A stretch of DNA of 64,000 nt from Marisa cornuarietis (taxonomy: Eukaryota; Mollusca; Gastropoda; Architaenioglossa; Ampullariidae), in NCBI GenBank assembly GCA_004794655.1, contig SMMW01000554.1:9446501-9510500 (forward strand). The letters are read 5' to 3'. The first letter of the stretch is position 1. Every line of letters begins with the position of its first letter. This document shows positions 14,401-29,400 of this stretch, piece after piece. Position numbers and translations under genes: made by a program. A model generated the notes under the pieces. It worked only from the letters and a program-made list of their open reading frames with translations, searched no databases and was not told the DNA's origin.

Positions 14401-17400
14401 CCTACACCCACAGCCCATCAGTGAGGATAGGCTTCAGCTGGATATGTATGCACTTGCAGCCACTACTGAAGATGGTTCACACCATTCTTCTTAATAGCGC
14501 CATCGGTTACACGTGTTTTTTTTTATTTATTTACTGCGCCTTAATCGTTCTAAGTCGTCCACTTCTCCAACAACACCAAGAACTGTAGCGGGCCCCAACT
14601 GCTACTAGGGTAACAGCTCGCAAACAAAGTGGATGTCGAATGATCTACAAAAGCAATAGAACAAACGTGACTTACAATGAGACCAGCTAGTATCTATTAA
14701 ATATAATGCATTAAGTATTTAAACATACATGAAATGCATGCAGAACTGAATCAAAAATAAAACCAGCTCACTCCGTATTACACATGGTATATTTCTGTGA
14801 GCAAAGGTAGCACCTGCGGTCTGCGGATTGGATTATATGAGGATACTCCTTGCTGGGGATGAAAGGTGTGTTGGGCGTTAGACCGAAACGCGAGGTACCT
14901 TAACTTCCTGGCTCTCTTGAAAGGGATGCAAGCAGGAAACCACCTTTCCCCGCGCTCCCCATCTCCCCCCCCCCCTGTAAAGGCTCTACGTTGACGTAAG
15001 AGCCAGGTTCTTCCCAGCTTAACTCCTTGTAAGGGCCTAGCCCTAGACTGACGTGATGGCCCGGTACACAAGGTGTCGCCAGTTGGTAAGCGTGTTAGCC
15101 GGCTGCCTTGCGGATTTCAGTCAGCTGCTTCACATTAGCCATCTACCTAGCGCGTAACGACGTGACCTACCCCTCCTATCCCCACCCCCAAAAACATTTA
15201 TATTAGTACTAGCCACTGCTCTCAGTCTTTTGCTGGACACTCGTTTATTCACAATTATTCCAATGCTCGTTCTAAAAGGACTTTTGATGACATATCACCG
15301 CAGTGCCATTTTCACGTGACCTCCTTGCGCTTCGCCTTGTGGCTCGGAAAAATTTGCAGGTCTCTCCCGGTAAAATGTGGGAAAACACCCGCTGTACCAG
15401 AAACACTTTGCAGATCGTAATAAAAATCACTGTACGTTCACATTCGATACCAAGAAAGAAAATAGTGATGATGGTGGCGGTGGCAATAGGTGCAGACTGC
15501 ACCGCCGAACGTCATCAAGTGCACTTTTAAAGTGGGTCAAACTTGAGCTTTGTAACACAGATCCTTATTTGCTTTCCTTACACATACACACATACGGACG
15601 GAGAGAAAGACAATGACAAAAGATGTCTGAAGATATATGCAATAATTTCTAACCCCATTTTGACTGCATCAACCGTCGCGCGAACTAAACGAATTAAATT
15701 ACAAACGCCATGGCCATGCGGTAACAAGCGCAGTCACAATGCGCGTGCCTGAAATCTGCTTACTGTAAATTTCGGTCTATTAAGCGCACCTATTTATAAG
15801 CCGCACTCATTCAATTAAAAAAAATTACTTTTTTTTCACAAATAAGCAGCACTGGTTTATAAGCCTCAAGTATATACATGAAAGGTGCTTCGTAGGCATT
15901 TCGTCTGTTTTCGGCATGATAAGGGTGTGTGCTTCAGCAACTGATTTGAATGCTTCAATTGTATGGGGCTTCGATTTCAAAATGTGAACAGTTACACTGC
16001 AACAACATTAACAGTTAACACTTTAACATGGAGCACATCGAAAAATTATTTGGAATCTGAAAAATCCGGAAAAAACCGCAAAACAAGCCGCATCGCTAAG
16101 CGGCAGGGTTTAAAGCTGGGGAAAAAAGTCGCGGTTTATCGTCCGAAATTTATGGTACTTTCTTTGCCGCCAACTTCCGGCTTCTTCACACTAGCCCTTA
16201 CCTACAAAATCCCAGATGAGGGCGTTGTCGATGTCCTCGTGTATGAAATATAGGTTCCCAAGAGCCTGCAAATGACAAAAGCCACACGTTACTATCACGT
16301 TACTCACAACAGCAGGTTAGTAACACAGCTGCACAACTATGACAAGCGGCAAGAAACCCCCGTTTGCACCCTCTTATGCGCACAGTTTGTACTTCGCTCT
16401 ATACTGACACACACTGCCAGGTACAGCAAGCCAGGTGTCATCAAAGCAAGGCGAGAAAGCAGCCAGTTTCGCCGTTGGTGGTCAACGCGTGAGACAGTGA
16501 ACAAAGAGCCTAGCGGGAAAAAGGGCTTTGATAGAGCATTCTAAAACCCTAATGTGGGTGCTAGCTAGTACCATCACGACAATCTCGTGTGTCAGTTTTA
16601 ACAGACCGTCGCCAGACGTGTGACATTCCACATAGCAGGTGCATGCATCAGTTTTCCCTCAGCTGCCAGGCTAAGGTGTCGGGGTGGCGCTCTGTCCCTT
16701 TCTACAGTCAGTGGTGAAAACTATGCGGACAATTAACAACACAAACACAGTGTGACAAACTGCAGAGATTGATTCAATTATTATTCTTGTGCAAAATTCA
16801 TACGCAAAATATGCCGGCAATATGTGGAATGCTGTAGTTGTCACAGGTATCCAAGCACTTATTAGTATTGATCTCGCCAGGACACAGAGAAAAAGGTAAA
16901 ACCCTCTCACCGTAAACCTGTCAGCAGCAGTGTAATCCTCGTCTAGAAATATCCGGGCTCTGTCGTACCGCTGTAGTTCTTCGCAGGCCAAAAGATTCCT
17001 AGCAAAGAGCATAGAACAAAATATTTAATCTTTAGGGCTCATAATGGCAGTAATACTAGTTAGAAGTGCATAATGGGGTTTTCCACAAACATATTCTCTC
17101 ACAGAGAGAGAGAGACTACACTAAGACATTCTAATCTGGCGCCTGTTAGTAATACTGGAAAAAATATATAAAAAAATACATCCTCAATGCTTTACAGCGT
17201 TACAGAGAATATTCGAAGCTATATATTTTGTGCGGTTTTCACTCACGGCCGTCTCGAGACTATTATCTCCAGTCGGAAACACTACTAAATAATTGATTCA
17301 CGTCTTTGCAAGAGAATTGGCACCCCTGTTAGATAAGATATATAGCTTGTGAAATCAGCCAGAGCTTTCAGGCAAAACTGCAAAATGAATTATCCTCGTT

Positions 17401-20400
17401 TAACTGCGAGCTGGCGAAAGGACCGGGCGTGCATACTGTCAGTACTCGGACACGCGTCGAGATACTTTCAACAGACAACACCTTACTACTATAAAGTGAT
17501 CAACCTCTGTCTTCTTGCACAGGTGTGCACTGGCGGTTTTTCGTTTACAAGCGCGCGCGCACACACACACACACATACAAGATATGAATAGTTACTATAT
17601 TAAGGGAAAGAATAAGATAGCTGATACTTTGAAATCGTTGTGGGAGCTTGATATATATTTCACAATACGATCACCACCGTGGCAAATATCAAGATTGTTC
17701 CCATGCCTACGTAATCAAGTGAGTTCTTGTCAGTTAACAGAGTTCACCCCCTCCCCACCATCGCGCGCCTGTCTGGTTTCTCGATCGCAAGAGGTGGCCT
17801 GAATATAGTAGCTATGTGTCATTCCTGCTTTATCAATAAGTCGAGCCATCAAGAAAGTAAGCGCAGAGACAATAAGTCAGAAAGTCGTCTTCAAACAACA
17901 GAACAATGCAGACCTGCAAGTATCGCGTAATATTCTACGGTTATAAACGTAGACTTGTGTCACCTCCCTAAGTTTTCCATTATATCAGACCTGTGAAACT
18001 GCCATCCACTGTTGACACTAAACGGTCACTCCAATAATTCTCTCAATTACTGTCCTCAGTAGTCAACAGCAATGACTAGCGTAGCACGGTGTCCCGGCAT
18101 CTGCCGAGAATGCTGTTGCAGAATTTATGAAAAGTACATTTATCTTTATGTATGCACGTAAGGAATAGAAAGAGATCATGTATTGTATGCGAATGTACGC
18201 GAGAAGACAGGCTCAAAGGCTTGTGGCTATGCCATCTGATCAAATGAAGCATCCTTAAAGTATTAAACTATCCAAGCGTAATGCCTGTTGATCTTTCAAC
18301 CTTATACATGTACCATCTTGCAAAAAACTTAATATGATCGCATGTCACCGCCGATCATTTTTCATTCGAAACAAAGCCCAACAGATAAGGATCTAGTTAA
18401 CTATGATGACCCCTCGGGCCATGCCCAGCGGCCCTTTCTATTTTGACTCTTTATTAATAGAATGTCACTGCGCATATCAGATCCAAGTGTAGCGAGTCTG
18501 CTGATACTGTAGCTATTTATAGTTTATGTCGAATTTAAAGCTGTTTCGGGGTAGACTTTTGTCTATGTGAAAAAAATGAAAGACCATGCATGCTCGCTTT
18601 TCCAGAAGCAACCCACTCCTCACAACTACGTCTACCAGTTGTTGTCGAACCGAACAATCGGCCAAAGTTTGAATGCAACACAAATAATGGCGTATAATCA
18701 AAGATGTTTCTGCTTCAGAGTTGCAAAACCAACACCAGCGAGTTGCAAACAGCCGCACGCACCACGTCGACTTCATTCATAGTGTACAGAGATTATTTTA
18801 CCTCTTAACCTTCATCATGAAGCTGACACGCCAGCTTCAGCCATGCCAAAGTAATGAGGCGATGTTCAAGCAATATCCAGGTCACTTAGTTAATTATATA
18901 CAATCCATGCGACGGCACGCAAGCAACAGAGAGCAATCCAATACGGAAGACAGGAAGAAAAGAGTGGAGAGAACTGCAGTACTTTGTCACACTCGTAAGA
19001 CCTGCAGGAAACAAGTATTTATTGCGATGAAAGACGCGCTAACAGAAAGTGTTCAACACACTTCAAGCCAAGGTATGAGTAACGATTTCCACCACTCAGG
19101 AAGGGTTCTGTCGTGGACGGAGTTCAGCTGGAGGAAGGGTTCTGTCATGGAGCCACTGTCACCCAAGGCCACAAAAATGGATAAATAATGAATATCAAGA
19201 TACAAAAGCATCATTAAATCCGCAAATTAGTTAAAGATAGGAAAGAATTCCCACAAAAATCGTACTTCATACTGGCTAAAATACTGATTTAAAGGATTAA
19301 TAATGCCTTTTTTCGGCACTTAAGATCAAACATCTTGATCTCAACTGTATTTTGTGAAGCTTAGAAAGACCTCATCACAAGACTTCGGGTATGCTCCTAC
19401 AGTAAAGTACAGCCCCACAACAAACATGCTGTCGGCCAAACAAACTCTAGCGTCACGTTGAGGAATTCTTGGGGAGCTCAACTTCTCTAATCTTGGTAAC
19501 GAAATCTCTCATCTTCAGTCAAGGCGAGCATTTATTAATTTACTGCAAGTCTGTGGCATTAAAGAGTGTTTTTAGTTTCCCAAAAAGCATTCTGCCGTGT
19601 TCACACTTTAATATAATTTTGCTCAACGAACAAAACAACAACAAAGCAGATCAGTTTTCCCACATTTATTTGTAGTGGTAGGCAGCAGATGACTCTCCAG
19701 TAAAAGGGGTCGCAGTCTAGCTGAGGTAGCAGTTTGTACAGAATCGATGACTACACAAACACACAGGCATACTGTAGTTAAAATCAATAGGAAAAAAGAA
19801 GACAACAAATGTAGCGTATCTCGTTCCCATGTCATTGCGTGAACTGGCAACGGTCCATGTCAGGTCTTCCGCGTACTGCTAAGTGCAATCAGGCCCACCC
19901 GTGAAGCCGAATCGCCAGTACCACTCGTCGGGGGGGGGGGTAGGGAGTAAGGACACGATGAGACCTATCAGCGGTGGAAGCTCACCAACGGGGCCGGTCC
20001 TGTATGGGGCGCCAAGAGGGGAATTTTCTCAAATTTGCTATTTCTAGCTATACATTGCAATGTATAATTATAGAATGCAATGTATAGCTATACATTGCAT
20101 TTTATACTTATATATTGCATTTTATATTTATACAATTCATTCTATACTTATAGATTGCATTCTATAGCTATACATTGCATTCTATAAGTATAAAATCTTT
20201 ACCGTGTTCGAGGTGCTTTTCTATCTATGATTGTCTGTTCAACCGTGCTCCTGCCTACTCGAAATCCACCCTGTTTCTCCGCTAACAGTTCCTCAGTCAT
20301 TATTGTGAGACAGTTTTGAACCATATTCAACATAGCTTTGCTCGGATGACTAATTAGGCTTAGCGTTCAATCGTTGTGGCCTTGGCTGATGTTTCCTTTC

Positions 20401-23400
20401 TTTGGAAAGGCAATGTTTTCCGATATGGGGTAGTAAAGGCCTTTTATATCCATTAAAGATCTAATAAAAAAAACAACAAACTGTACAGATACTGTCCTTG
20501 CGTAAACATTTCTGTCTCTGTATTTGCATTTTACAGTCGGACGTAACTGTCCATTACCGGATATTCCCTGGCGTTCTCGCGGCCGACTCTACTCGTTTCC
20601 ACACATGATAATTTCTTTATAATCATTTTCTCGCTGATGATATTATCTTTAACATATTCGTGAAGTCGAACGGCATAATGTGCTAAATGGTATATGATGC
20701 CTTCACTTTCTCAACATAGAAACAAATGAAATTTCAAGTTTGTTTTGTTGTTGTTTTGTTGGGGTTTTTTTTACACTTCTTTTTACACTTTCTCCAGTTG
20801 TATGTTCAATGGCCTAACAATAAAGAATTTGAGTCTTGAGTCTCCAAGTTGGAGGAAGGCTTGACACTAGTGTCCTTTAAATTCCTACTATCTGCCAACA
20901 GCAACAGTCAGCATCTGTATGCGATGAAAGACAAGTTAAATTTGGAGAAAACATATGTCCTCACAAGTCTTCTCAGCCTAACGTCACTTGCTCGTGCCAT
21001 GGGAGTGGTCAGGCTGTGGAAGGCGTGCACACCTTCTGATCTGGTGTTCCCACCTTGGACTGTCACCACAGATGGCCTCAGTATCTATCAGTTATGCCTG
21101 AAGGCAGTGGCCACTTAACGTGAGGATGTTTAGGGCGGCAGTCCTCCCATTCTTGTACACTGCCCAATAAAACTCAAGAGCAAACTGTCAGTGTGGTTCC
21201 CTCCTTTGATGAAATAAAAAAAAGAACAGGGCCACCTACCCATCGAGTACAAGCAACTTTTTCCTTACCATTTAATATTACTAGTTAACGAACGCCTCCC
21301 CTCCCTCCCCAAAGTCGCGTGACTAGGAACGCTAGCAGGCATATGAACAATTCCAATGCCGAAGAATTCGCTCTTGGCTCCTGTTTCCACAAGGAAATCT
21401 TAAGCATCAACATCTCAGTCACAGATAAGATAAATGTTTTTCTCTCCCGGTTCTTTGAACGCGGAGAGTTTATGAAACCAACAAGAAAACTCTAGTCGGT
21501 GCCTGAAAGTTCTTACCGCTGTCTACTTTTATAACCGTTTTCATTTTTAAACAAAATATAACAGGGTTTTATTGCCAGCTTTGTATAGAGACTATAGACA
21601 GAAACTTAAAGCCAACTAGTGGTAAATGTCAGTCAACTCTGGAAATATTTGACAATTTTATCCACGCCACCACAAACCGAACGTCATTGTCTGACAAGTC
21701 AGAAAAATATAAGTATCGCGAATAGAAATCCTTGTTGAAAATACCCAGAACCGAAACTAAAAAAGCATTTCAGCTGGCTATGAGACATGCGCACTTTCAG
21801 GATCGAGTTCAAGGTAGAAAAGTCAGTATATGTTTCCTTATGTGTAGTCAAGGCTGCACCAGAAAAACATTGATAATATGGGTTTACTATCGGCCTTTCG
21901 TCGTAGTTAGGCTCTGCTGTATGTTTAACAGATGACAAATATCCCAAAAACGCCCACGGGGAAGAGAGTATTTTCGTTGAGCAATAGCCCACAACACAAT
22001 GAAAGTTTAACGTACAGCTATATTTAAACCAATCTGTCACTACACAAATACAATCTCAAGCCACGAATCACCTCAGTTTTCAGACATCGGAGGGCAGACA
22101 GTTCGCGGGCAGGTAGGAATAGGCAATGTCTAAAAATCTTAAACCAAAATGAAATAAAAAGCAAAACGCCCAGATTTGATTTGCCCACTAAAAATTTTAA
22201 AGTGACTGAGAAAACCAGTCCTCGCAGAGACTCCCTGGCTTTCAAGCCACAGAAAACGCTGGATTTGAAAACTTGGTATTAAAAAAAAAAAGGAGTAACC
22301 CACACAAGCCGTAAATGCTCGCAAACTATTGGGCGACGATGAAATGATGGTGATGATAATAATAACAGAAGAAGAGAATAGCAACAACAAAGGCAGACCG
22401 TGAGCCAGAATGGGAAGAACTTATCCACCACCTAAGTAGCTATCATCAATCTAAGGCCGTATTCGCGAAGCTAGTGCTAGTTGATGTCCCCGGGAAAATC
22501 AGGGGCAATCGTCTTGTTTCCGGAATTATAAAGCAGCGTCTAGTCTCCGTGGAAGATTTTTTACCCATGGGACCATAAATATAAAGCTGTGGCAAAGATT
22601 CCCTGTGGCAATGTAAATTAAAATATAAATAAAGCAATATCCGCGAGGTCTGGACAGTGCGTCATAACTAATGAGATATGCGCTCCTTCCCCATCCCCGA
22701 CTTCGCCAGGGCACGATTTACGCTCGCTTCATGAATACGGTTTCTGGCCGTCACTAAGGATCTGAAGAACAAATGCCATATGAAGAACTGACATTCACTT
22801 CCCTCTCCTCTCTTCCCAGCAAACAAACACACAGACAGTAACAATCTACCATTAATTTGACAAGAAAGGTTTCAAACAATGGACCGTTTCACTTTTCAGC
22901 AACACGTAAGCCAAGTCAGCGCCAATGTTTCCTGTAACATGGCTCGTGCCGCTAAACCTTCCACGCCTGCCAAGCTAAACTACTAATCAACATTCCAAAC
23001 ATTATTGCCTGTTAAGGCTGTCAATTATTTTTAAATATGCTCGTGAAAATTCTGGACATTTGTTGTTTCCATGGACATATACAAACTACTAGTTTAATGA
23101 CGGTGTAGTCTTTCTTCGCTACTGAAGCAATGTTTTATATGACCATCAAGGTCACATATTTCACAAGTATGTGTCTGGCTAAGAACACCCTTTACACTGC
23201 TAAAGATTGTAAGAAAATTAACACATCAGGTTGAAAATAGTTTTGAATATTTAATTGGAAAGTAGTTCCCATAAAATGTTACGGGAATCTATCGTCTGCC
23301 AGTCGATCCTCGGATCTGACTGACAAAGTTCTCATGTCAGAAATTATTTTACGCTTTCGTGTTAAAGGAGACGAAGAAAATGACAGTGCAGCATGGCGAG

Positions 23401-26400
23401 ATCATGACTGTTTTGTACGGAAAGTGTATATTAGAAAACATTAGTCTGTTAGGAGGTTTGACATCGTATAAAATACTTTAGAGGAGAAAGCGGAACTAAT
23501 AATATAAAGATAGTAAGCACGTTGACATCGCCATGATTGTTTCTGCGGAGGACATCTGGGAGTGGTGCTTTTCAACGATATTTACTTTTATTTTACCACT
23601 AAAGAAAGAAGAAAGGCGCGTAAAATGTCATGTACAACATAATTTAGGCGCTGAAAACAGACGGCTTCGATATAAAGGTTTCGGCACAAATCTTCTCTAC
23701 ATATCTGTGATTTCGGCAACTTAAGACAACGGAACCTAGATTAGCGATCGATATAAAACCAGTTTCTGATTGATATGCCTTTCGTTAAGAACGATCCTTT
23801 GACTGCCTGCACTATGTTCTGAACGAGAAGGATCGCCCAATTAAGACGGGATGTGAAGTTAAAACCAGCGTGTGCCAAACAAAGAAAAACCTGTGCGGCG
23901 TTCTATCATCCAAACCCTGGAAAAGAGGGAAAGGCTGGCAAGCTTAGTGCTAGATATCCGTGCCTGAGAAGGCGAGATTTCGCAGCTAATGGAGTGCATC
24001 AGGCAGAGAGCCTGGCACGTGCGGACACGTCCAAAACAGAGCTCTGAGAAAAGACCCGACCTCCTTTTCACCACCCACCCACCCACCTCCACGTCTTGTG
24101 GTTGACGCTCTGTAATTGCGTGTGTGCGTGCAGACGCAAAGGCGCGTGTAAGTGAAAAAGAGGGAGAGAGAAAATTAAATGGAGAGACATGTCAATTAGT
24201 TTTGTTCTTTTGGTTACTTAATACTGTACTACTATACATAACTGAAATGACAAGTGCACGCATTATGCAAGCGAAAATGATTATCTTCTACGCTGTACCT
24301 GAGGTTTTCACCGGTGTATTATGCAGTAAGCAAGCAAGCGCACACGTTCACACACACAAACACAATTTCCAATCCTTACACGTAGCGCTTAGCAGATGTA
24401 ACGATGCAGATGGCAAGACACTGAGCAAAAGACCAACTTAATAAACTAACAATAAACTAGCTGCTAGCCACTCGCCGCGTACGTCTGCTTGTCATCGAGT
24501 GGAACGAGCAACCTTCCCGACGCTCTCGTGCATTACTTTCTGCAATAATGCCACGCTACCACAGATTACTTCATGCTAAAGATGGCGGAATTCTAATTAT
24601 TTGGTAGGGACGTAGCCCGAGTTAAACTGTTAGACACGCATGTGTTTGCCGGCAGTCCCAGTAATATAGAGCAGCACGTAACATGGTTTAGAGATCTCTC
24701 TCTCTCTCTCTCTCTCTCACATACACGTCTGTAGATAATTAACAATTACGCAAACTGATTTTCTAGTCTCTCGCACTTGTATGTAAGTCCACATTTGCTC
24801 AAACAGAGCCTGTACTGTACCGACTTGCTCCGCCGAGGTATTAGTTAATGCTCAGTTTCGTCTTGAGATGAGTGCACGCACTGGCAGGGCAAAGACGACT
24901 ATCTGTAACTTCTGGATTTTAAGGGCTTTTCTACATACTACTAATACTAATAATAATGTGAGCTTTTATAGCGCGGTATCCCAGCCAAAGCCAGGCTCTC
25001 CGCGCATTCCAAACACAAAAGCACAAGCAGACAAAATTCCTGTGGTTCAGTTAATAGGAATGCCAGCTCGTTCTTCTACCGGATGACATTCATAGACCAA
25101 GATGTCAGTAAAACAGATGTACCTTTAACACTACTGCATTTGCCATTTTTGACTGTGATCAGCTGCACTGATTTGGTCCTCTTGTAAGAGCAACATAGAA
25201 ATGTGTCCTCTGCGATATGATATCTTCTGCAGAAGTGTCGACAATTCATTATGCATCAGACCAAAATGATATATGTACGCAAATGGATCTGCAACGCACA
25301 AAGGATGATGACAAGTTGAATTTGTGTCGAAAGTATTATATCTGAGTATTTGTACTGTTTCCCTTCCTTTGGCTGTGAACTCAGTCTGGTTTTTGAACTA
25401 TGCAATCCGCAGAATACCATATGAGCAGAAAAATCGGCGTGATCTGTTCAATGAATGTAACAGTGGTGTGAATAAGAACATTTTCAGCCTTCGTTACAAT
25501 TTTCTGTCAGGTGTAAAGTGCCGTGAGCTTGCCCGTATGACTGGTAAATGACGCTATATAAGCGTACTTTATTATCAAGTGTCATACGATTGCTTGTTGC
25601 TGTTATCTTCCATCATTCATAGGACGGAAACCTACGAAGAGAAGACGAAAAACTTTCTTCACGTTAAAAAAGCCCCAGCGCAAAATTTAGAAATGTATCG
25701 AGGAAACAAAGGTTAAGAGAAGAATCACCGCCACAACGCGCCATGTATTTGTCGCTCACCATGGTGAAGTGACCCCGTTACAGATAAGACGGCGTTTGTT
25801 TACCAAGCTTCCTTCTTGTGGGGCTGCCCAACCGTTTCTTACAGCTTGCACAAATAATTAGTCTGCCACTAAGCCCTCTATACCATGTCTGCCCAAACTA
25901 CACCATCTTCTCTGTCGCTTCCAATGCCGTCTAGCTCCGCAGACTTGGCGGCAAACTCTACTTCCTCTCGATCCCCACGCTCCTCCCTCTTCCCCCACCC
26001 CTTCCCTTTGCAAGCCCACAAGACATTGGCAGCGCTGCGTGCGCAGGTCTAAAGTGCAGGTAAACACTCCAGAAGTGCATTTTGTTCTGTCTTCACCAGA
26101 AGCGCGGTGCTGTTTATGCATGCCCGCGAGCAAGTCCGCTCTTTTTTACGAATGTCGCAGAATACGGGTGCATTCCGACCGACTCTGCGAGATGTGGAAA
26201 GCGTACAGTTTCAATCACATTAGTCAGCGTATATCACGGCCATTCTCCTCGTGGCCGGCGGTGCTGGTGCTGGGATCTACACGCGGGTGTTAAGAGGATT
26301 GTACGGCAATACGATTCCTCGTGCGTCATAATAAATGCCCGGTGTAATTAAGTGCAGCACGCCGCATCCCGGACTCGCATGGCCGCAGACAACAAACGCC

Positions 26401-29400
26401 TCAGTGTAGCCACACCTAGCTGCATGAAGCGTTGTGCACTAGCACACAGATGGCCGAATGGGTAACAGGACGCTGATCTGAAAGATCGCACGCAGCCAGT
26501 CAGCCGCTTCGTTTACCTGATCCTTCGCCCCAAGAGTAGTACAGCTGGTGTAGGACAGGGAACGGTCTGTTGTCAATGGTTTCTCTCGGTGAGATATTAG
26601 GATTAGGAGAAAAATCCGTCTCTGTCACAGCTGATTTACTCTCTCAGAACGCCTGTATGCGCGCGCACACACACACACACAAACAGAAAGAGAGGTAGGT
26701 ACACACAAACCCTGTATGCGCGTATGGTGGACACCAAGTCGATGTTTTTCACCAAATACGACATCTGTCAGTTCAAATGTACATGATGTGTGTGTGCGCG
26801 CGTGATCTCAAGCATGTGTATCCAAGAGAGACAGAAAGCGATAGATGTGTAACCTGACCCTATAAAGATCTACGTCTACACACAACGATGACATAAACAT
26901 GCTTCATTTGCCAGCTCTAGCAAATGTTCTCCTTGACACCTCCCCGCCCCAAGCAGCTGACAACCACGCGGAACTGAATTCTCTAATTTCACTTCTATCC
27001 CCCTCCTACCCATCAGCCCTTTCTCTGACGTGTATTTTGAGGCATAATATAAAACATGGTGGGCGCTGAAAGAAAATGAGTTCTTACTTGATGAACTGGT
27101 TGACGTGCTGCATGGAGGCCTCGTAGTTCTTGCCCCCTACTTCCTGGCAGTGCAAGGCCACCATACCAGGCTCCTTGTCCTGCACGCACTGCAACGATCG
27201 CACAGACACGGTGGTCCATCATTGATCGGCCGTCACACCTCCTCTTGCTAGGCCATAATATCAACAAGTGACAATATTTTACTTATGATACTATTTTTAA
27301 TCATCATCATTTATTATTATTCCTTCACGCCATGCGTTTTCTCAAACGTGTATTACTCATATCCGGGTGTCTGTATCAAATGCATGATTGTATCGCAACA
27401 CGTTGTTCGGTGGGTCAAACGTGATCATTTAAGTGAACAGGACAGGACATAGCACACACACCCCCCTCTCTCTCTCTTTAAAGAACATTCCTTCGCCAGT
27501 CTGTTCTCATTAAACATAAAACTACTGCCGACTGGGAACTTTTCTTTTAAGCTTTGTCGAGATCAAGGCGACACCACCATCCTTTTCATCCCCGGCTCTT
27601 TAGGTTCGTTTTCTTCTCGTCCATTAATCATGGCCCTTCTTGTTTACTTCCCACCCTGCCACCAGGAAAAGTGTGCAATGATGCCGCCTTTGTTCTACTG
27701 ACACCCTACGAAATGGCTATTACTGGGGCTATTTCGCTGTTTTGCTCTCTTCCCTGGGCAGGTCTCTGCTTACACCATATATCCGTTCACACCATCAATG
27801 GAAAATCTTCCCTCTTTTAATTTATAAAACCTGATGGACCGGTAGAGATGTTTGCAGCATTTCAAAACCAAAATCATTGTGGGTAATAATAATCAATATT
27901 ACTGACCGCTAGAATCATTTAGGCAAACTGTTTTATGTGTACAGTTGAGGACAGCAATTCAATAGGTATTATCTGTGAACTTATACGAGTTTAAATTGTA
28001 AATGTACTAAAATGTATGTAGTCTTTCCTCATTTGATGGGTTTGGTTTGTAAAATCAACAATCCGTCATATAATCAATTATGTTCACTATTTGAAAGCTA
28101 TTTTCAAAAAAACCAGAAGTATGCAAATGGTTACCTGTAGAAATGCTCTTAGCCATGGCGGGAACATCACTGTGGGCTGTGACAGAAATGAAGCCTTAGA
28201 GAATGACATAACAGCATCAGTAACTAGCTGCAAGGGACTGTCTAGAGAGAGAATGAGAAGCAGTTGAATGTGCCTATGAATGTTGTATAAATAAAAAGTT
28301 ACGATGCATTCTGTCCAAGTAAAACAAATAATTTAAAATTTAAAAGTATCATAAACAAATGCGGTACAGACCTACAGGAAATGGAAATTAAACTTTTAAA
28401 ATGCAGTCCCAACTTGTTATCTTGCTGCCATCTCTCAAACACAAATGTTGAGTGTGAGACAATGGTGGAAACATAAAGAGGGTATATGATAATAACTAGT
28501 GCTAACTTTCCAGCAAGTGATAGGGTTCTCAAGATAACAAGCGATGACTGTACATTGTGCATTCATAATAAAAATACACAAGTTCACCATATAAGTAACC
28601 ATGCATCAGTACCACATTGTTTAGCAAGTACCTGCTGTTCATGTTTCATAAAGAGAAAAACTTAAGATTTACTAGTCAGAAAAACCTGAAATAAATGCAA
28701 CAGCAGAGTAAGATAATTTATATAAGGGACTTTTTAATATTGTCTACAGTATAACAGCTCCACTGGTGACCTAGACACTAACCTTTATGAGGCATACTGT
28801 AGTTGCCTAATCCAGTTATTTCCTTGCCCTACACAGCTCTTTATCAGATGGCAAATGGATTAGCAATAAATAATAGTCCCAAAGGTAAAACAACACTGTG
28901 CATTGTCTGCCTAAACTTCCTTGAAAGTGCAGTAAAGATACACCATTAATACCAACACGGCAATAATTTAAAAAATATATAATGCTGGACTTTGAAATGC
29001 CACTGCTTATTACTTTATTTTTCTTGGTGCTAACCCTGAGTGCTACATGGACTCAGAACTGTATTTAAAAACCCTGTGAGCATTATTAGGCTCAGAATTT
29101 TAAATTTTATGTAAAATTGTTTAACTTAATCAAGAGGAGCCATTTGGGTTTAATTCAGTTTGCATAAAGTTTCAAGACTAAGTAACGATCAGAATTGGCA
29201 CCAAAGAGGTTAAAATTATCAGAAGAAGACCAGCCATTTGATAGTAAGGTTTAATGGTGAAGTCTTGCATCTATTTGTAAGCATTTTTTCACAACAAATC
29301 ATCCTCCGCAATTTAATGACCTGGAAAAAATGCACGGGTTCTGAGAGAAAGCAAGACTCTACATTTAACATTTTATTTTATAAAACCATGTGCAGCTTAC

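Noticed and set aside
20849..21118. 89-codon plus-strand ORF
   Set aside because: It shows weak similarity to nothing I can name. Neighbouring frames are closed, and it could be a transposon scrap but is not supportable.
26441..26560. Functional tRNA gene
   Set aside because: Only an A-box match is present; no acceptor stem or anticodon arm can be folded.
28135..28230. Longer version of INPP5A exon 2 using the CTTGCAG acceptor
   Set aside because: It keeps phase but inserts about 18 residues absent from the family. The TCACAG acceptor gives a gap-free alignment.
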